DNA of 64,000 bases from CBDBGD01 sp965205235 (GCA_965205235.1 CBDBGD010000008.1:248001-312000), one strand, 5' to 3'. Counted from the stretch's first letter, positions 8,327-17,120 are shown. Made by a program: numbers and translations. Notes: a model not told the origin generated them from the sequence alone.

Positions 8327-9694
8327 CTACCCGCCGCGCTCCTCCAGCAGGTCCGCCGCCTCCGTCGCGGCCTTGTGGCCGCTGGACAGCGCGCCGTTGA
8401 CTGACGGAATGCCCATGTAGTCGCCCGCCAGGAACAGGTTGCCGATGCTCTCCGCCAACTGCCCCGGCGCCTCCGCCAGTGCGGCCAGCATTCCCGGCGT
8501 TCCCATGCACAGCGCCTCCTCCCAGCGGTACACGCGATGGAACAGCCCCTCGTCGTCCCCCGGAAGCGCCGACCCTGGCGGCGCCTTCCGGCGAGCGGCC
8601 CCGAGCATCTGGCGCTTGATCTCTTCGTCATCGAGCGGTATGAGCTCCTTTGCCCGTTCGCGTCCGATGAGCAGGTCCAGGATGCTCTTGCCTGCAGGAG
8701 CGCAGGCGGGGAGGAAGGCGGACCGGTTCAACAGCAGCGGAGTGTCGTCGTCCTCCGGGAAGAGCGCGCCGTGCCAGCCGGGAGGAAGCGGCGAGCGGTC
8801 CATGCCTATCACCACCCGGCAGCCTGTCGAGTAGCTGACGGTGCCGAGCGCGCGGCGGGTCGCTTCCGGCAGTTCGGGGATGAGGCCTGTGACCTTGGTG
8901 CCGGGGACGGCGCAGATGACCGCGTCCGCTTCGATGGTGTTGCCGTCCACCACGACGCTCGTGGCCCGCCCGCCGTCGACGATGATGCGTCTGACGGGCG
9001 TGGACGTTCGGATCGCATCGGAGCAGACGTCGCCTAGCGCTGCGCTCAGGGAGCCGATGCCGCGCTCCGGCATGTACACCCTGCCGCTGCTCAGCATCGT
9101 CTCACCGATGTACGCCCGCATCAGCGCTTGGCCGGCGGGCATTGGATCGCCCAGCACCATCTCCAGCGGCCCGCCGAGCGTCACCCGGAGCTTCTCCGGC
9201 ACGCGCAGGCGCTGCAGGTAGTCGCCGTAGGACTCGGCGTCGTCGATCTCGGCGAGGGGGCTGTTGCTGGCGAAGCTCATGTACTCCGCCTCGCGGTAGA
9301 GCTGCCGCATCACCTTCAAGCTTGCCCGCATCCCGGAGGGTGACAGGAACCCCATGGCCATGGCCGATGGAAGCTGCCGCACGATGTTCCAGAACGACTG
9401 GTCCGGTGTCGTGGTGACCCACCGCCCGCTGCGGCGATGCCCGAACTTCATCTGCGAGGGCACCAGCGGGAGCCCCAGCTCCTCGCAGATGCGGAACGCC
9501 GTGTCGTAGGTGGAGGTGAAGACGAATGCGCCCCTGTCCAGGGAGAAGCCGTCGACCATTTCGCCGCTGCCGCGCCCTCCAACTCGCTCTTGGGCCTCGA
9601 GCAGGAGGGGCGTGATGCCCCGTTTCATCAGCGTGTAGGCCGCGCTGAGGCCGGCGAAGCCCCCGCCAACTATCACGACTCGCTGAGTGCTCAT
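8327..9694 (-). CDS. FAD-dependent amine oxidase / protoporphyrinogen-oxidase-like oxidoreductase
   Basis: A 455-residue flavoprotein. The N-terminal Rossmann motif VVIVGGGFAGLSAAYTLMKR is followed by the acidic ribose-binding position (LLLEAQERVGGRGSG), the arrangement of amine oxidases, phytoene desaturases and protoporphyrinogen oxidases. The C-terminal FAD motif LFLAGDYMGIPSVNGALSSG is intact. Substrate cannot be told; carotenoid or haem-type substrates and amines are all possible. No carotenoid or haem biosynthesis gene lies nearby. Length is normal for the superfamily. Confidence 0.8.
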   Translation of the reverse strand: MSTQRVVIVGGGFAGLSAAYTLMKRGITPLLLEAQERVGGRGSGEMVDGFSLDRGAFVFTSTYDTAFRICEELGLPLVPSQMKFGHRRSGRWVTTTPDQSFWNIVRQLPSAMAMGFLSPSGMRASLKVMRQLYREAEYMSFASNSPLAEIDDAESYGDYLQRLRVPEKLRVTLGGPLEMVLGDPMPAGQALMRAYIGETMLSSGRVYMPERGIGSLSAALGDVCSDAIRTSTPVRRIIVDGGRATSVVVDGNTIEADAVICAVPGTKVTGLIPELPEATRRALGTVSYSTGCRVVIGMDRSPLPPGWHGALFPEDDDTPLLLNRSAFLPACAPAGKSILDLLIGRERAKELIPLDDEEIKRQMLGAARRKAPPGSALPGDDEGLFHRVYRWEEALCMGTPGMLAALAEAPGQLAESIGNLFLAGDYMGIPSVNGALSSGHKAATEAADLLEERGG

Positions 9695-9772
9695 AGGCGC
9701 GGCGCCCTCCTCGCCGCCACGATATTATGGCACAGGCGCCCTCCGCACGTTCTTCGAGCTTGGCGAAGAGGC

Positions 9773-10669
9773 CTAGGGCGCTCCTGTGTCCGTTAGCCGT
9801 TCGCTCAGGTCCCAGAGACCGGAGGCCAGCCCGGCGTCGTAGCTCAGGGCAGACGATGGGACGGGGCGACCGGCCACGAAGTACTGCCCTGTGGTCCCCT
9901 CCACCTCTGGCGAGGTTGCCAGGTAGACCACCTCCTGCGCCGCTTTCGAGGGGTCGATTCCCAGGACGCCGACCACGGCGTTGACTGCCAGACCCAGGAG
10001 GCCGTTGTTGCGTGCCATGTTGGTGCGGACCAGACCGGGGTGCATGGCGTTGACGGTCACCCCCGAACCTTCGAGTCGTCGGGCTAACTCGCAGGTGAAC
10101 AGCAGGTTGCACAGCTTGGAGCGAGCGTAGGCCCGGTGACGGCCGCTGTGGTCGGGGTCGGGCAGGTCTTCCAGCGATAGGTTGTCGACCGAACGGTGGT
10201 AGCTCGAGGAGACGTTGACGACCCGTGCCGGGGCGGAGTCCTTCAGCAGGTCCAAGAGCAGCGTGGTCAACAGGAAGTGTCCCAGGTGATTCAGAGCGAA
10301 GGTCATTTCGATGCCGTCGACGCTGCGGCGCTTGGAGAGGAACACAGCGCCGGCGTTGTTCACCAGGACGTCCAGCCTTGGCAGCTGCTCCCTGGCCTGG
10401 CCGGCCAGCCTGCGCACGTCTGCTTGCGACGACAGGTCCGTCGCCAGGTGACTGACTCGGTGGTTGCCGGTCTCCTCGACGATACGCGCTACGGCTGCGG
10501 CAGTCTTCGCGGCGCTCCGGCTGGCGATGACAACGGTCGCACCCAAGCGGGCCAGCTCCCGGGTGGCCTCAAGGCCGATGCCGCTGCTGCCGCCGGTTAT
10601 CAGGCAGGTCTTCCCTTCCATGTGTGGTGTGTCCATCAGCGCAACTTGCCTCGGTTCATGCGTAGCCAT
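9773..10669 (-). CDS. Short-chain dehydrogenase/reductase (retinol-dehydrogenase-like)
   Basis: A 298-residue SDR with the cofactor motif TGGSSGIG near the N-terminus, VNNAGAV, the catalytic Ser region VVNVSSSYH and the catalytic YARSK. The layout and length fit the retinol dehydrogenase/WW-domain oxidoreductase group, reducing or oxidising lipophilic carbonyls/alcohols with NADP(H). The start is uncertain: ATGs at 10669, 10636 and 10621 are all in frame, and the last gives a conventional SDR N-terminus (MEGKTCLITGG). The longest form overlaps the end of the serine recombinase by 14 bases, which suggests that element insertion replaced the original upstream region. Confidence 0.8.
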   Translation of the reverse strand: MATHEPRQVALMDTPHMEGKTCLITGGSSGIGLEATRELARLGATVVIASRSAAKTAAAVARIVEETGNHRVSHLATDLSSQADVRRLAGQAREQLPRLDVLVNNAGAVFLSKRRSVDGIEMTFALNHLGHFLLTTLLLDLLKDSAPARVVNVSSSYHRSVDNLSLEDLPDPDHSGRHRAYARSKLCNLLFTCELARRLEGSGVTVNAMHPGLVRTNMARNNGLLGLAVNAVVGVLGIDPSKAAQEVVYLATSPEVEGTTGQYFVAGRPVPSSALSYDAGLASGLWDLSERLTDTGAP

Positions 10670-12455
10670 AGTCTCGGAACCAGCGCACCGAGACCGTCAC
10701 GACCTCCCAACCACCTGCACAGTCGTCGTTGTCGACAGTCGTAATCGTCGCAGTTCCGGTGCTGACAGTCTCCCCCGCGGCCAGACGGCCCCAAAGGCAA
10801 TACGGTGGAGCCAATGAGGCTTCATATGCTCTAGCGAGTCTCAGCCGTACGGCACGCCTGAAAGCTGGTGGGCCGGACTTGACGGTAGACAGAACCGAGC
10901 CGTTCAGCATGATGTCCTCCGCCTTCCGGCCGGGTATCCGGCTGTCGTCCGGCATGGGCACGGTGTACCGGACGACAGCCTTCCCGGGCATGATGACGAT
11001 CTCCTTGACGAAGGTCTGGATGAAGGCCCGGCGCTCGGTGAGCTCGCTCTCCCTGAGAAACTCGCTCATGTCCTGTGCGTAGGCCGCAATCGTTTCCACG
11101 TCGTCCAGGACCTCTCTGCGCTGGGACAGAATCGCCCTGGCTTCGGACGCCGCGGCTTCAAGGCGCTCCTGCCGATCGCGGTGCTCCCTGATGCGGTCCG
11201 AGGCGTCGGCCATCTGGACGTTGTCGGTTGACTCGATGTACATCCAGATTCGACCCAGCTTGCGCTTCACGTCCTCAAGCTCATCCTCGATGGTCGCAAG
11301 CCGCTGGTTCTGCTCGGCAGTCACCCCGTCCATCTGCTCGTCCACGACCTTCACAAGGGCGTGGATGTTGCCCTCGGTGAGGATGTTGGAGCGGATGCTA
11401 CCGACGATCATCTCCTCGAAGCGCCTGGCGTTGATCCTGGGAGCGTCGCAGGCATCCTTGCCGTGCTTCATGATGGACTGGCAGACGTAGTAGGAGAACT
11501 GGCCGCTCTTGGCGTCGTGGCCGCTGAAGGCCCGATTGCACGCCTTGCACTTGACCAGACCGCTGAGCATGTAGGTGCTCCCTACACGGCGGGGGTGAGT
11601 CCTGTTGGGCGCCCGGGAGCTCATCAGCCGCTTCACACGGAGGAACTGGGCCTTGGAGACGATGCCGGGGAACGCATTCTCTACGCGCACCGGCTCGGCC
11701 TTGCCCTTCCCATTGAGGCCCCAGACCAGAGTGCCCATGTAGACTTCGTTTCTGAGCATGTTGTGAACAACCGTCTTCGACCATCGCTTGCCGGCGGGGC
11801 TGGCGATGCCCTCGTCGTTCAGGGTCTTGGCGATGTCGAGCATCCCCTTACCGGATTCGGCCATGTCGAAGATGCGCTTGATCACGTGAGACAAGTCCTC
11901 GTCAGGGTCCAGCCTAGGCCGCTTCTTGGCCCCGTCCTGCACCATCAGCTTGCGGTAGCCGTAGGGGACCCTGCTGGTGACCCAGAAGCCCCTGGACGCC
12001 GACTCGCGCATCCCTCGCGTGACCTCCTGGGCCAGATTCTCGCTGTAGAACTCGTCGACGCTTTCGATGATTCCCTCCAGCAACTTGCCGGTGGGGGAGT
12101 CGTCGGCCTGCTCGGTGATGGAGACGACGCGTACTCCCTTGCGTCGGAGCATGGACTTGAAGGCGACCGCGTGCTCACGCCTGCGGGTGAAGCGGCTGAA
12201 CTTCCAGACCAAGATTTCTTCGAAGGGGGCATCGGTCTTGGTGGCTTCGTCGATCATCTTGCGGAACTCAGGGCGGTCGGCTACGCGGCCGCTCTCGGCC
12301 TCGTCCACGTACTCGCGGGCGACGACATAGCCGTTCTTGTTTGCGTAGTCCCTGAGCGCCCTCATCTGGGCGGCGACGGACAGGTCCACGTCCTGGCGGT
12401 CGCTGGAGACCCTCGCGTAGAGGGCTGCGGGTGTGTAGTCTTGCTCGCTACTCAT
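10656..12455 (-). CDS. Large serine recombinase (site-specific integrase)
   Basis: A 599-residue protein with a resolvase catalytic domain (residues about 8-150; YARVSSDRQ with the nucleophilic Ser near 17, then KFSRFTRRREH), a Recombinase domain (about 165-270; RGFWVTSRVPYGY), a zinc ribbon (CKACN with a second CQ/CD pair, about 300-345), a coiled-coil region (about 370-460) and a strand-rich tail. Such enzymes integrate and excise phages and conjugative elements without a host cofactor. The natural C-terminus seems to lie near NGSVLSTVKSGPP; the last 60-70 residues look like read-through into flanking DNA. The start overlaps the RHH gene end by 8 bases, so both are one operon. Confidence 0.9.
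   Translation of the reverse strand: MSSEQDYTPAALYARVSSDRQDVDLSVAAQMRALRDYANKNGYVVAREYVDEAESGRVADRPEFRKMIDEATKTDAPFEEILVWKFSRFTRRREHAVAFKSMLRRKGVRVVSITEQADDSPTGKLLEGIIESVDEFYSENLAQEVTRGMRESASRGFWVTSRVPYGYRKLMVQDGAKKRPRLDPDEDLSHVIKRIFDMAESGKGMLDIAKTLNDEGIASPAGKRWSKTVVHNMLRNEVYMGTLVWGLNGKGKAEPVRVENAFPGIVSKAQFLRVKRLMSSRAPNRTHPRRVGSTYMLSGLVKCKACNRAFSGHDAKSGQFSYYVCQSIMKHGKDACDAPRINARRFEEMIVGSIRSNILTEGNIHALVKVVDEQMDGVTAEQNQRLATIEDELEDVKRKLGRIWMYIESTDNVQMADASDRIREHRDRQERLEAAASEARAILSQRREVLDDVETIAAYAQDMSEFLRESELTERRAFIQTFVKEIVIMPGKAVVRYTVPMPDDSRIPGRKAEDIMLNGSVLSTVKSGPPAFRRAVRLRLARAYEASLAPPYCLWGRLAAGETVSTGTATITTVDNDDCAGGWEVVTVSVRWFRDYGYA
10866..10876 (-). repeat. Candidate attachment-site repeat (left copy)
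   Basis: On the minus strand it reads CCGGCCCACCA, identical to the last 11 nt of tRNA-Ile including CCA. It lies within the recombinase reading frame at the residues GPP, after which the protein sequence loses the character of a recombinase, as if the frame ran into flanking DNA. Confidence 0.3.
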
Positions 12456-12669
12456 CGGTTGGTCCTCCTCGTGCGGGGCGTCTATTCCTGCGGGCCTCGA
12501 CCCGTTGACGACGCTGCGTTCGCAGCCACTCCTGGTCGTCCAAATACATCCGGATCGCCTCTCGCAGGAACTCGCTCATGGTCCGGTCTTCCTCTTCTAT
12601 GAATCTCCTGACCTGCTCGTCCATCTCCGGGGGGAGGGACAGAGTTATGGTCTTTCTCTTTCTGGGCAT
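12448..12669 (-). CDS. Ribbon-helix-helix transcriptional regulator
   Basis: A 73-residue protein of the CopG/Arc/MetJ type: a basic N-terminal strand (KRKTITLSLPPEM), then DEQVRRFIEEEDRTMSEFLREAIRMYL, the two helices, then an Arg-rich tail. Such proteins dimerise and insert the N-terminal strands into DNA, usually at palindromes. It is the first gene of the recombinase operon. A perfect palindrome lies between its start and the -10 box, so it probably represses itself and the recombinase, controlling excision and integration. Confidence 0.8.
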   Translation of the reverse strand: MPRKRKTITLSLPPEMDEQVRRFIEEEDRTMSEFLREAIRMYLDDQEWLRTQRRQRVEARRNRRPARGGPTDE

Positions 12670-12684
12670 TTCTCAACCCTTTGG

Positions 12685-12703
12685 GGTAACACCGGGTGTT
12701 ACC
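12685..12703. promoter_or_regulatory. Perfect palindromic operator
   Basis: GGTAACACC, one central base, GGTGTTACC: two 9-bp arms with perfect symmetry. It sits between the -10 box and the RHH start codon, about where transcription should begin, which is the expected place for an autorepressor site. Confidence 0.65.
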
Positions 12704-12706
12704 GGC

Positions 12707-12736
12707 ATTGTAGGCGAACAGGAATACAGTTGTCAA
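12707..12736 (-). promoter_or_regulatory. Sigma-70-type promoter of the RHH-recombinase operon
   Basis: On the minus strand TTGACA (12736-12731) and TACAAT (12712-12707) are separated by 18 bases. This is the best promoter match I found in the element. The IS ends only about 10 bases upstream of the -35 box and left it intact. Confidence 0.7.
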
Positions 12737-12746
12737 GGATGCGCAG

Positions 12747-13674
12747 TGTTATGCGTAGATATCCGACAGTGCCTGCCCTCCTCTCCTCAATGGTGGTTCC
12801 AGGCCAAGGCTCAGGTGGGGTCGGTGATAGTGGTACCGCTCCAAGAACCGTTCCACGTTGCTCCGACACCCGGACAGGTCCTCGACACCATACCGCACCC
12901 AGCCCAGGCACTCCTTGCGCAGCGTCCGGTTGAAGCTCTCGATGTAGGCCTGCTCGTTCTTCTTGTACGGCCGGGCAACGCGGTGGTGCTGGCAGTAGGT
13001 CAGCACCCGGTCTGCGAAAGCCTCTTTGAACTCACTGCCCCCATCGGTTTGGATCAGTTCCACCCTGCCGTCGAAGCGCCGGGCCATGGCCAGCTCCAGG
13101 AACGCACAGCCGTAGGCGGCCGTCAGCGCTGGCGCCAGGAAGACGTCTGCCTCTCTGGTGTAGATGTCGATGCCCGTGAAGGCAAAGAGACCGCCGAAGA
13201 ACACGGTGTCCATCTGGACCACCTGACGAGGGCCGCCGGCGACCGGCACGGGTCCCCGGGGGCGGTGCTTCTTCCACCTGGAGCGGATGACGTACTTCTC
13301 CCGAAGGATCTCATACACCTTGGGCACGGACAGATGCACCCCATATTCCCGTTCCAGGAAGTAGACGATCTTCTGCCCGCAGCACCCGGACTCCCGCTCT
13401 CGGATGGCCCACACCCAGCGCTTCACGACCGGGTCGACCTGCCGCTTTGGGCGCGGCCCTTTCTTCGCCTGCTGATAGCGGTCGAGGAAAGGCAGCAGCC
13501 CCTCCTGCTGGATGCCGCAGATCCAGAGGTGCACCGTCTCCCGGTGTTTCCCCAGGCGTTGGGCGATCCGAGCTTTCGGGACGCCCTGCTGGTACAGCTC
13601 CCAGGCCAGCGCAATCATCGTGAGGTTTGACATGTCCATGAGCATACATGGACTGTCGGATTTCTACGGCAACA
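12747..13674 (-). mobile_element. Insertion sequence, IS481/IS3-like, complete
   Basis: A 928-bp element with one transposase gene. Imperfect terminal inverted repeats of about 24 bp begin TGTT and share the block ATCCGACAGT (12747-12770 and 13652-13674 inverted). The transposase stop codon lies inside the left repeat, as is common for compact IS. The symmetry may extend three bases further on each side (CAG/CAA). I see no clear target duplication. It lies just upstream of the recombinase operon promoter. Confidence 0.8.
12749..13645 (-). CDS. DDE transposase, IS481/IS3-like
   Basis: A 298-residue transposase. The N-terminal HTH (MIALAWELYQQGVPKARIAQ, about residues 10-45) is followed by a second helical region and an rve integrase core. 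DDE residues appear in QVVQMDTVFFGG, VELIQTDGGSEF and AYIESFNRTLRKE. The C-terminus has the RYHYHRPHLSLG motif typical of this group. It is a single uninterrupted frame without the programmed frameshift of classical IS3 members, which favours IS481. It looks intact and so potentially active. Confidence 0.85.
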   Translation of the reverse strand: MLMDMSNLTMIALAWELYQQGVPKARIAQRLGKHRETVHLWICGIQQEGLLPFLDRYQQAKKGPRPKRQVDPVVKRWVWAIRERESGCCGQKIVYFLEREYGVHLSVPKVYEILREKYVIRSRWKKHRPRGPVPVAGGPRQVVQMDTVFFGGLFAFTGIDIYTREADVFLAPALTAAYGCAFLELAMARRFDGRVELIQTDGGSEFKEAFADRVLTYCQHHRVARPYKKNEQAYIESFNRTLRKECLGWVRYGVEDLSGCRSNVERFLERYHYHRPHLSLGLEPPLRRGGQALSDIYA

Positions 13675-13841
13675 TTGCGGGTCGGCGAGCCCGACGGTTA
13701 GGCTTCGAAGATTGGGGGGGCGACTCCCTTTGTCTCCATTCACCGCGTCCCCTTGGTCAGAATGTCGAAACCTTCGCTCAGATCAACCTCTGTCCTCTTG
13801 ATTGAACAGAGAACGTGAATGCTCGCAAGGCGGTGCCCCTC

Positions 13842-15242
13842 CTAATCGCCCGGATCTTTGGTGAGCCTTTCGATTAGAGCAGGTGCAACCAATAGCATGG
13901 GCTTCCCGTCCAGCAGTGTGACGCAGCCGCTTATAGTGATCCTGTCACCAAGATTGACGCCCTTGAGTTGGTCCCGCTCCTTCTCGGTTGCGAAGAAGCA
14001 CTCGACTTGGGTGAAGAATGTTTCGTCCCACAGAGCCAGTTCTACCTTCCCGGGTTGCCCATATGCTGCATGCACGACCCTGATGTCATAGATAACCCCC
14101 CTCAGCGTGCGACATTCAGAGTGATATGTTGGCCCTCCTGTTGGTTCATCCCTGTGGCTGGGCCACAGCAGCAGGTCTGGCTCGTCTGCTCGGATTTCAC
14201 CGACGAGCGATACCCACTTGCCGTCAAGGCCGTGGTAATCCTCGGCGTCCCGCTTGTAGAACTGGGCAACTACCTCGCGCTGGCGTTCTTCGGAGTTGAC
14301 CACAACCTCGACGACGCCATACGGGTCAAACCCGTCGGGTATCCTCACCGCCCGTACGCGACCTTCTACCAGAGCCGGTACGGACCGGGGCCTAGGCTTG
14401 CCTTCATCATCCTCTGCGCTTGGGGATGTGGTCGTCGTGATGCTGACCTTGATTGGCGAGTTGTCTCTGAACACCCGGTTCGAGGCAGACAACAGGAAAT
14501 CGGAGGCACTCAATAGCTTGGGCATATCTAAGGAGAGATCAGGAGAGGTGAGGTCGGTGATGTACCTCCACTTCTTGTAGAGTCTATTGTTCTCTGAGAG
14601 GAATTCCCGGAAGCTACCCTCGAAGTGGGCTCTCTTTGCATCCGACTGGTTCCACCAGTTCTCCAGCTGCTTCTTCTCTTCCTCATCAAGCAAATTGAAT
14701 AGGTCGATGAGGTCGTGCGTTCGCCATTGCCGGATGTCTCCGGGGTTCGACGATGCCAACTTTCCCAGAACTTCCAGATACGCCTTGAGTGACAGCTCAA
14801 GGGTGAGGGCGACCTGCTGCGCGTAGGCCAAGGCCTGGCCCTTGCCCGCGTCGGTGTTCCAGAAGTGACCGTTCTCACCGTGGTGATCGAACATTCCCTT
14901 CAGGTTGATGCCGGACACCGGAATCAACCTTGATGCCTCGTAGTACATTCTCGCGAGGTGCGTGAATGTTGTGATGCCGGGGACCTCGGTTGCGAGTGAC
15001 TTGACGTCCAAACTCAGCGCAACTGCTTTCTTCTTTTCCGCCTCTGTGAACTTCCGCTGGTTTCCCTTCTTGTCTACGGCGGCTATCACGTGGACATGCT
15101 TTTGCGAGATTGGATGTACTGGTATCTCACTGCCGTGGCGTTGCGTGACCGTGGCGAAACAGGCAGCGGCATCTTCCAGACTGGAGTGGGCTCCATGTAT
15201 TTGAGAACACCGGGCGAAAATGCTGAATACTTCGTAGGGCAT
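13842..15242 (-). CDS. Hypothetical protein, cargo gene with HEPN-like helical region
   Basis: A 466-residue soluble protein I cannot assign. The N-terminal third is short strands and helices containing VHVIAAVDKKGNQ. Residues about 130-240 are helical and include a segment resembling HEPN/abortive-infection-type domains (ALTLELSLKAYLEVLG, THDLIDLFNLLDEEE). The last 200 residues are strand-rich with repeated OB-like patterns (EGRVRAVRIPDGFDPYGVVE, NLGDRITISGCVTLLDGKP). Composition is visibly less GC-rich than the neighbouring transfer genes. Together with the gene at 15279 it forms a two-gene minus-strand unit between the IS and a TA-like pair, a typical cargo position for defence genes. Function is inference only. 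Confidence 0.55.
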   Translation of the reverse strand: MPYEVFSIFARCSQIHGAHSSLEDAAACFATVTQRHGSEIPVHPISQKHVHVIAAVDKKGNQRKFTEAEKKKAVALSLDVKSLATEVPGITTFTHLARMYYEASRLIPVSGINLKGMFDHHGENGHFWNTDAGKGQALAYAQQVALTLELSLKAYLEVLGKLASSNPGDIRQWRTHDLIDLFNLLDEEEKKQLENWWNQSDAKRAHFEGSFREFLSENNRLYKKWRYITDLTSPDLSLDMPKLLSASDFLLSASNRVFRDNSPIKVSITTTTSPSAEDDEGKPRPRSVPALVEGRVRAVRIPDGFDPYGVVEVVVNSEERQREVVAQFYKRDAEDYHGLDGKWVSLVGEIRADEPDLLLWPSHRDEPTGGPTYHSECRTLRGVIYDIRVVHAAYGQPGKVELALWDETFFTQVECFFATEKERDQLKGVNLGDRITISGCVTLLDGKPMLLVAPALIERLTKDPGD

Positions 15243-15278
15243 GCTCAGCGGCTCCTCTTCGGCCTTCGGAGGGTCGTT

Positions 15279-16313
15279 TCAACCAGAAAAGGAGCGCTCC
15301 ACTTGGAACAGGTATGAATAGGCGGTGACCTTGCTCGCCCCCGCAGACTTGAAGCCAAGAGAGCTTGAGGTCAGGCCCAGCGCAGACAGGACTGTTCCAA
15401 TTGGATCGCCAGCAACCGCAGACCAAGCGCTGCCAGCCAGCCCAAAGGACCAAGACGGGAGGTTTTTCCCAAGTGCACTTCGAGTGGACCGTTGAAGTTC
15501 GTGGGCCATGTCGGATATCTCCTGCCTTCGCTGGAGGAGCATCGCAGCTCGTTCTTCTTGGGTATCAATGTATGCAAGCTCGGCCATGAATCCCCGCAGA
15601 TCTCGCATATATGCCCGATGCGCATCCTTGTGCTCATTTCGAAAATCAAGAAGCTCGTCGATGGGAACCGACTCCAGATCAAAGCTCACGGGTTCAAGGT
15701 CGAAGGCGATTACGCTGCTGCGGGATGGCATCCGCTCCCTCGAAAGAGTCTCTACCAGGTCCTTGACGGCACACCTGTCGCGGGTTGCTGGATGGACGTT
15801 CATGTCGTGCTTCTTGCCTGCCGAGCGGGATAGTTGGGCGAGCAGGACAAGAATAGTCGTGCGCACTACTGGGTGAAGAGGAATCGAAACACCATCTTCG
15901 CTGGGCTTTGCCAGCCCCTTCTGTTGAAGTTCCGACACGACCCACTTGGCCAAGCTGAGGTCGGCCCCGTAGCCGATGCGAGATTGGGACAATTCGTGGA
16001 ACATGACGTCCTTGGCGAGGTCATCAAAGACACCGTTTGCGAGCAGCCCGATTACCGCCTCAGCCAGCGCCTTGGTCATCTCCTCGTCGATCCAATAGCC
16101 GGGTTCCAGGACCTCAAGCAAGCCCAAGTCTTCCAGCGGCTCAGCCAGCGCGGGGGCAGCCACATGATGTCGGCCGTACATGTAGTGTGGTAGCAGGATG
16201 GAGATTTTGTCGAAGAACAGAAGCAGTGATTTGACCCACCCCCCTTCACCCCAACCCCAATAAGGTGCAGGGTAGTAGTACGCAACATCCAGACGTTCGC
16301 TCAACTGGTTCAC
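15279..16313 (-). CDS. Hypothetical protein (DUF6236-like N-terminus)
   Basis: A 344-residue protein. It opens with YYYPAPYWGWGEGGWVKSLL and FFDKISILLPHYM, which resembles the start of DUF6236-type proteins (YYP... W.K... LY.D.I..I.P), a family of unknown function. A long charged helical region (about 210-275) may form a coiled coil, and the last 60 residues are small and hydrophobic with two possible membrane-associating stretches. It is the upstream member of a two-gene unit with the gene at 13842 and shares its lower GC content. The role is unknown. Confidence 0.5.
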   Translation of the reverse strand: MNQLSERLDVAYYYPAPYWGWGEGGWVKSLLLFFDKISILLPHYMYGRHHVAAPALAEPLEDLGLLEVLEPGYWIDEEMTKALAEAVIGLLANGVFDDLAKDVMFHELSQSRIGYGADLSLAKWVVSELQQKGLAKPSEDGVSIPLHPVVRTTILVLLAQLSRSAGKKHDMNVHPATRDRCAVKDLVETLSRERMPSRSSVIAFDLEPVSFDLESVPIDELLDFRNEHKDAHRAYMRDLRGFMAELAYIDTQEERAAMLLQRRQEISDMAHELQRSTRSALGKNLPSWSFGLAGSAWSAVAGDPIGTVLSALGLTSSSLGFKSAGASKVTAYSYLFQVERSFSG

Positions 16314-16380
16314 CTACCTCTAGCCGCTAACCTTCAATCTGGATCAAATTCCCTCGGCAACTCTGAGAGAGCCAGGTCAA

Positions 16381-16812
16381 TCACCTCTGGTCGTTCGCCA
16401 TTGCTACGCGTCCTGCGACACTCACGGGCCCGCGCCTTCCGGGGACCACCTCCACCGGCGTGGGGATGAGCCACTCGGCGCCAGCCTTCGTAGCCCCCCG
16501 CACACGGCCATCGCGGGCCAACTTGCGCACCCTGCGCTCCGACACGCCCAACCGATTGGCCGCCTCCTTCACCGTGACGTTGGCGACGTCATCGGCGGGG
16601 GCCTCGGACGCCAGCTCGAACTCGACGGGGCTCGGCTCGGTGAGTGTGCTCATTTCGTGGATGAGGAAGCCGATGACCTCGCCGTTGTCGTCCAGCCGCT
16701 TGAGGACGCGCTCGTCGTCGGTCGGAGTGAAGTACCCGTCTCGGAGCGCCCACAGCACCTCAAGCATGTCGCCTTCGTGGTCATAGGAGACGAACACCTT
16801 CCTGGTCGTCAT
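16381..16812 (-). CDS. DUF2283 protein with C-terminal excisionase-like HTH
   Basis: A 143-residue protein. The first half (VSYDHEGDMLEVLW, LKRLDDNGEVIGFLIHEMS) fits DUF2283, often an antitoxin-like partner of small toxins. The second half contains a MerR/excisionase-type helix-turn-helix (NVTVKEAANRLGVSERRVRK, LARDGRVRGATKAGAEW). The fusion suggests a DNA-binding antitoxin that autoregulates its operon. The start is taken at ATG 16812 because an earlier ATG would read through the upstream gene and lacks a Shine-Dalgarno site. It follows the PBECR-like gene by two bases. Confidence 0.65.
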   Translation of the reverse strand: MTTRKVFVSYDHEGDMLEVLWALRDGYFTPTDDERVLKRLDDNGEVIGFLIHEMSTLTEPSPVEFELASEAPADDVANVTVKEAANRLGVSERRVRKLARDGRVRGATKAGAEWLIPTPVEVVPGRRGPVSVAGRVAMANDQR

Positions 16813-16814
16813 GG

Positions 16815-17120
16815 TCACGCTCCTTTGATTCTCCGGTCGAGATAGGCGGTGAGGATGAAGGAGTAGTCCGGCCCTCGCTTCACCACCAGGCACACATAGC
16901 GATTCCTGCCCTGCAGGTCCGGGTAGAGTCGGTAGTAGAGTCGGACCGCCGGACTCGACCTGGAGGGACTCACCGCGCCCGGGCTGGCGAGGGTCTCGGC
17001 GAACCGGTGCAGATGGAAGGCCACTTCAGGGTGCCTTCGCAGGATGTGCCGGAGGCGCTCGTCGGTGAGCCGAACCTCGTTTCCATGCTCATCGGTGAAC
17101 CGCCGCACGCCGGTCTCCAT
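16815..17120 (-). CDS. PBECR/DUF4258-like putative toxin
   Basis: A 101-residue protein with RLTDERLRHILRRHPEV, AVRLYYRLYP, RYVCLVVKRGPDYSFILTAY and a final basic stretch. The His-x-x-x-x-His helix and the final VVK...ITAY strand pair resemble PBECR/BECR-fold nuclease-like domains and DUF4258 genes that neighbour DUF2283. GTG 17123 is an alternative start. Located two bases upstream of the DUF2283-HTH gene, it forms a probable type II toxin-antitoxin pair. RNase activity is inferred, not shown. Confidence 0.55.
   Translation of the reverse strand: METGVRRFTDEHGNEVRLTDERLRHILRRHPEVAFHLHRFAETLASPGAVSPSRSSPAVRLYYRLYPDLQGRNRYVCLVVKRGPDYSFILTAYLDRRIKGA

Noticed and set aside
11361..12602. 413-codon plus-strand frame
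   Set aside because: Antisense to the serine recombinase and RHH genes.
12738..13683. Target-site duplication of the IS
   Set aside because: Bases flanking both possible IS ends do not match; none can be claimed.
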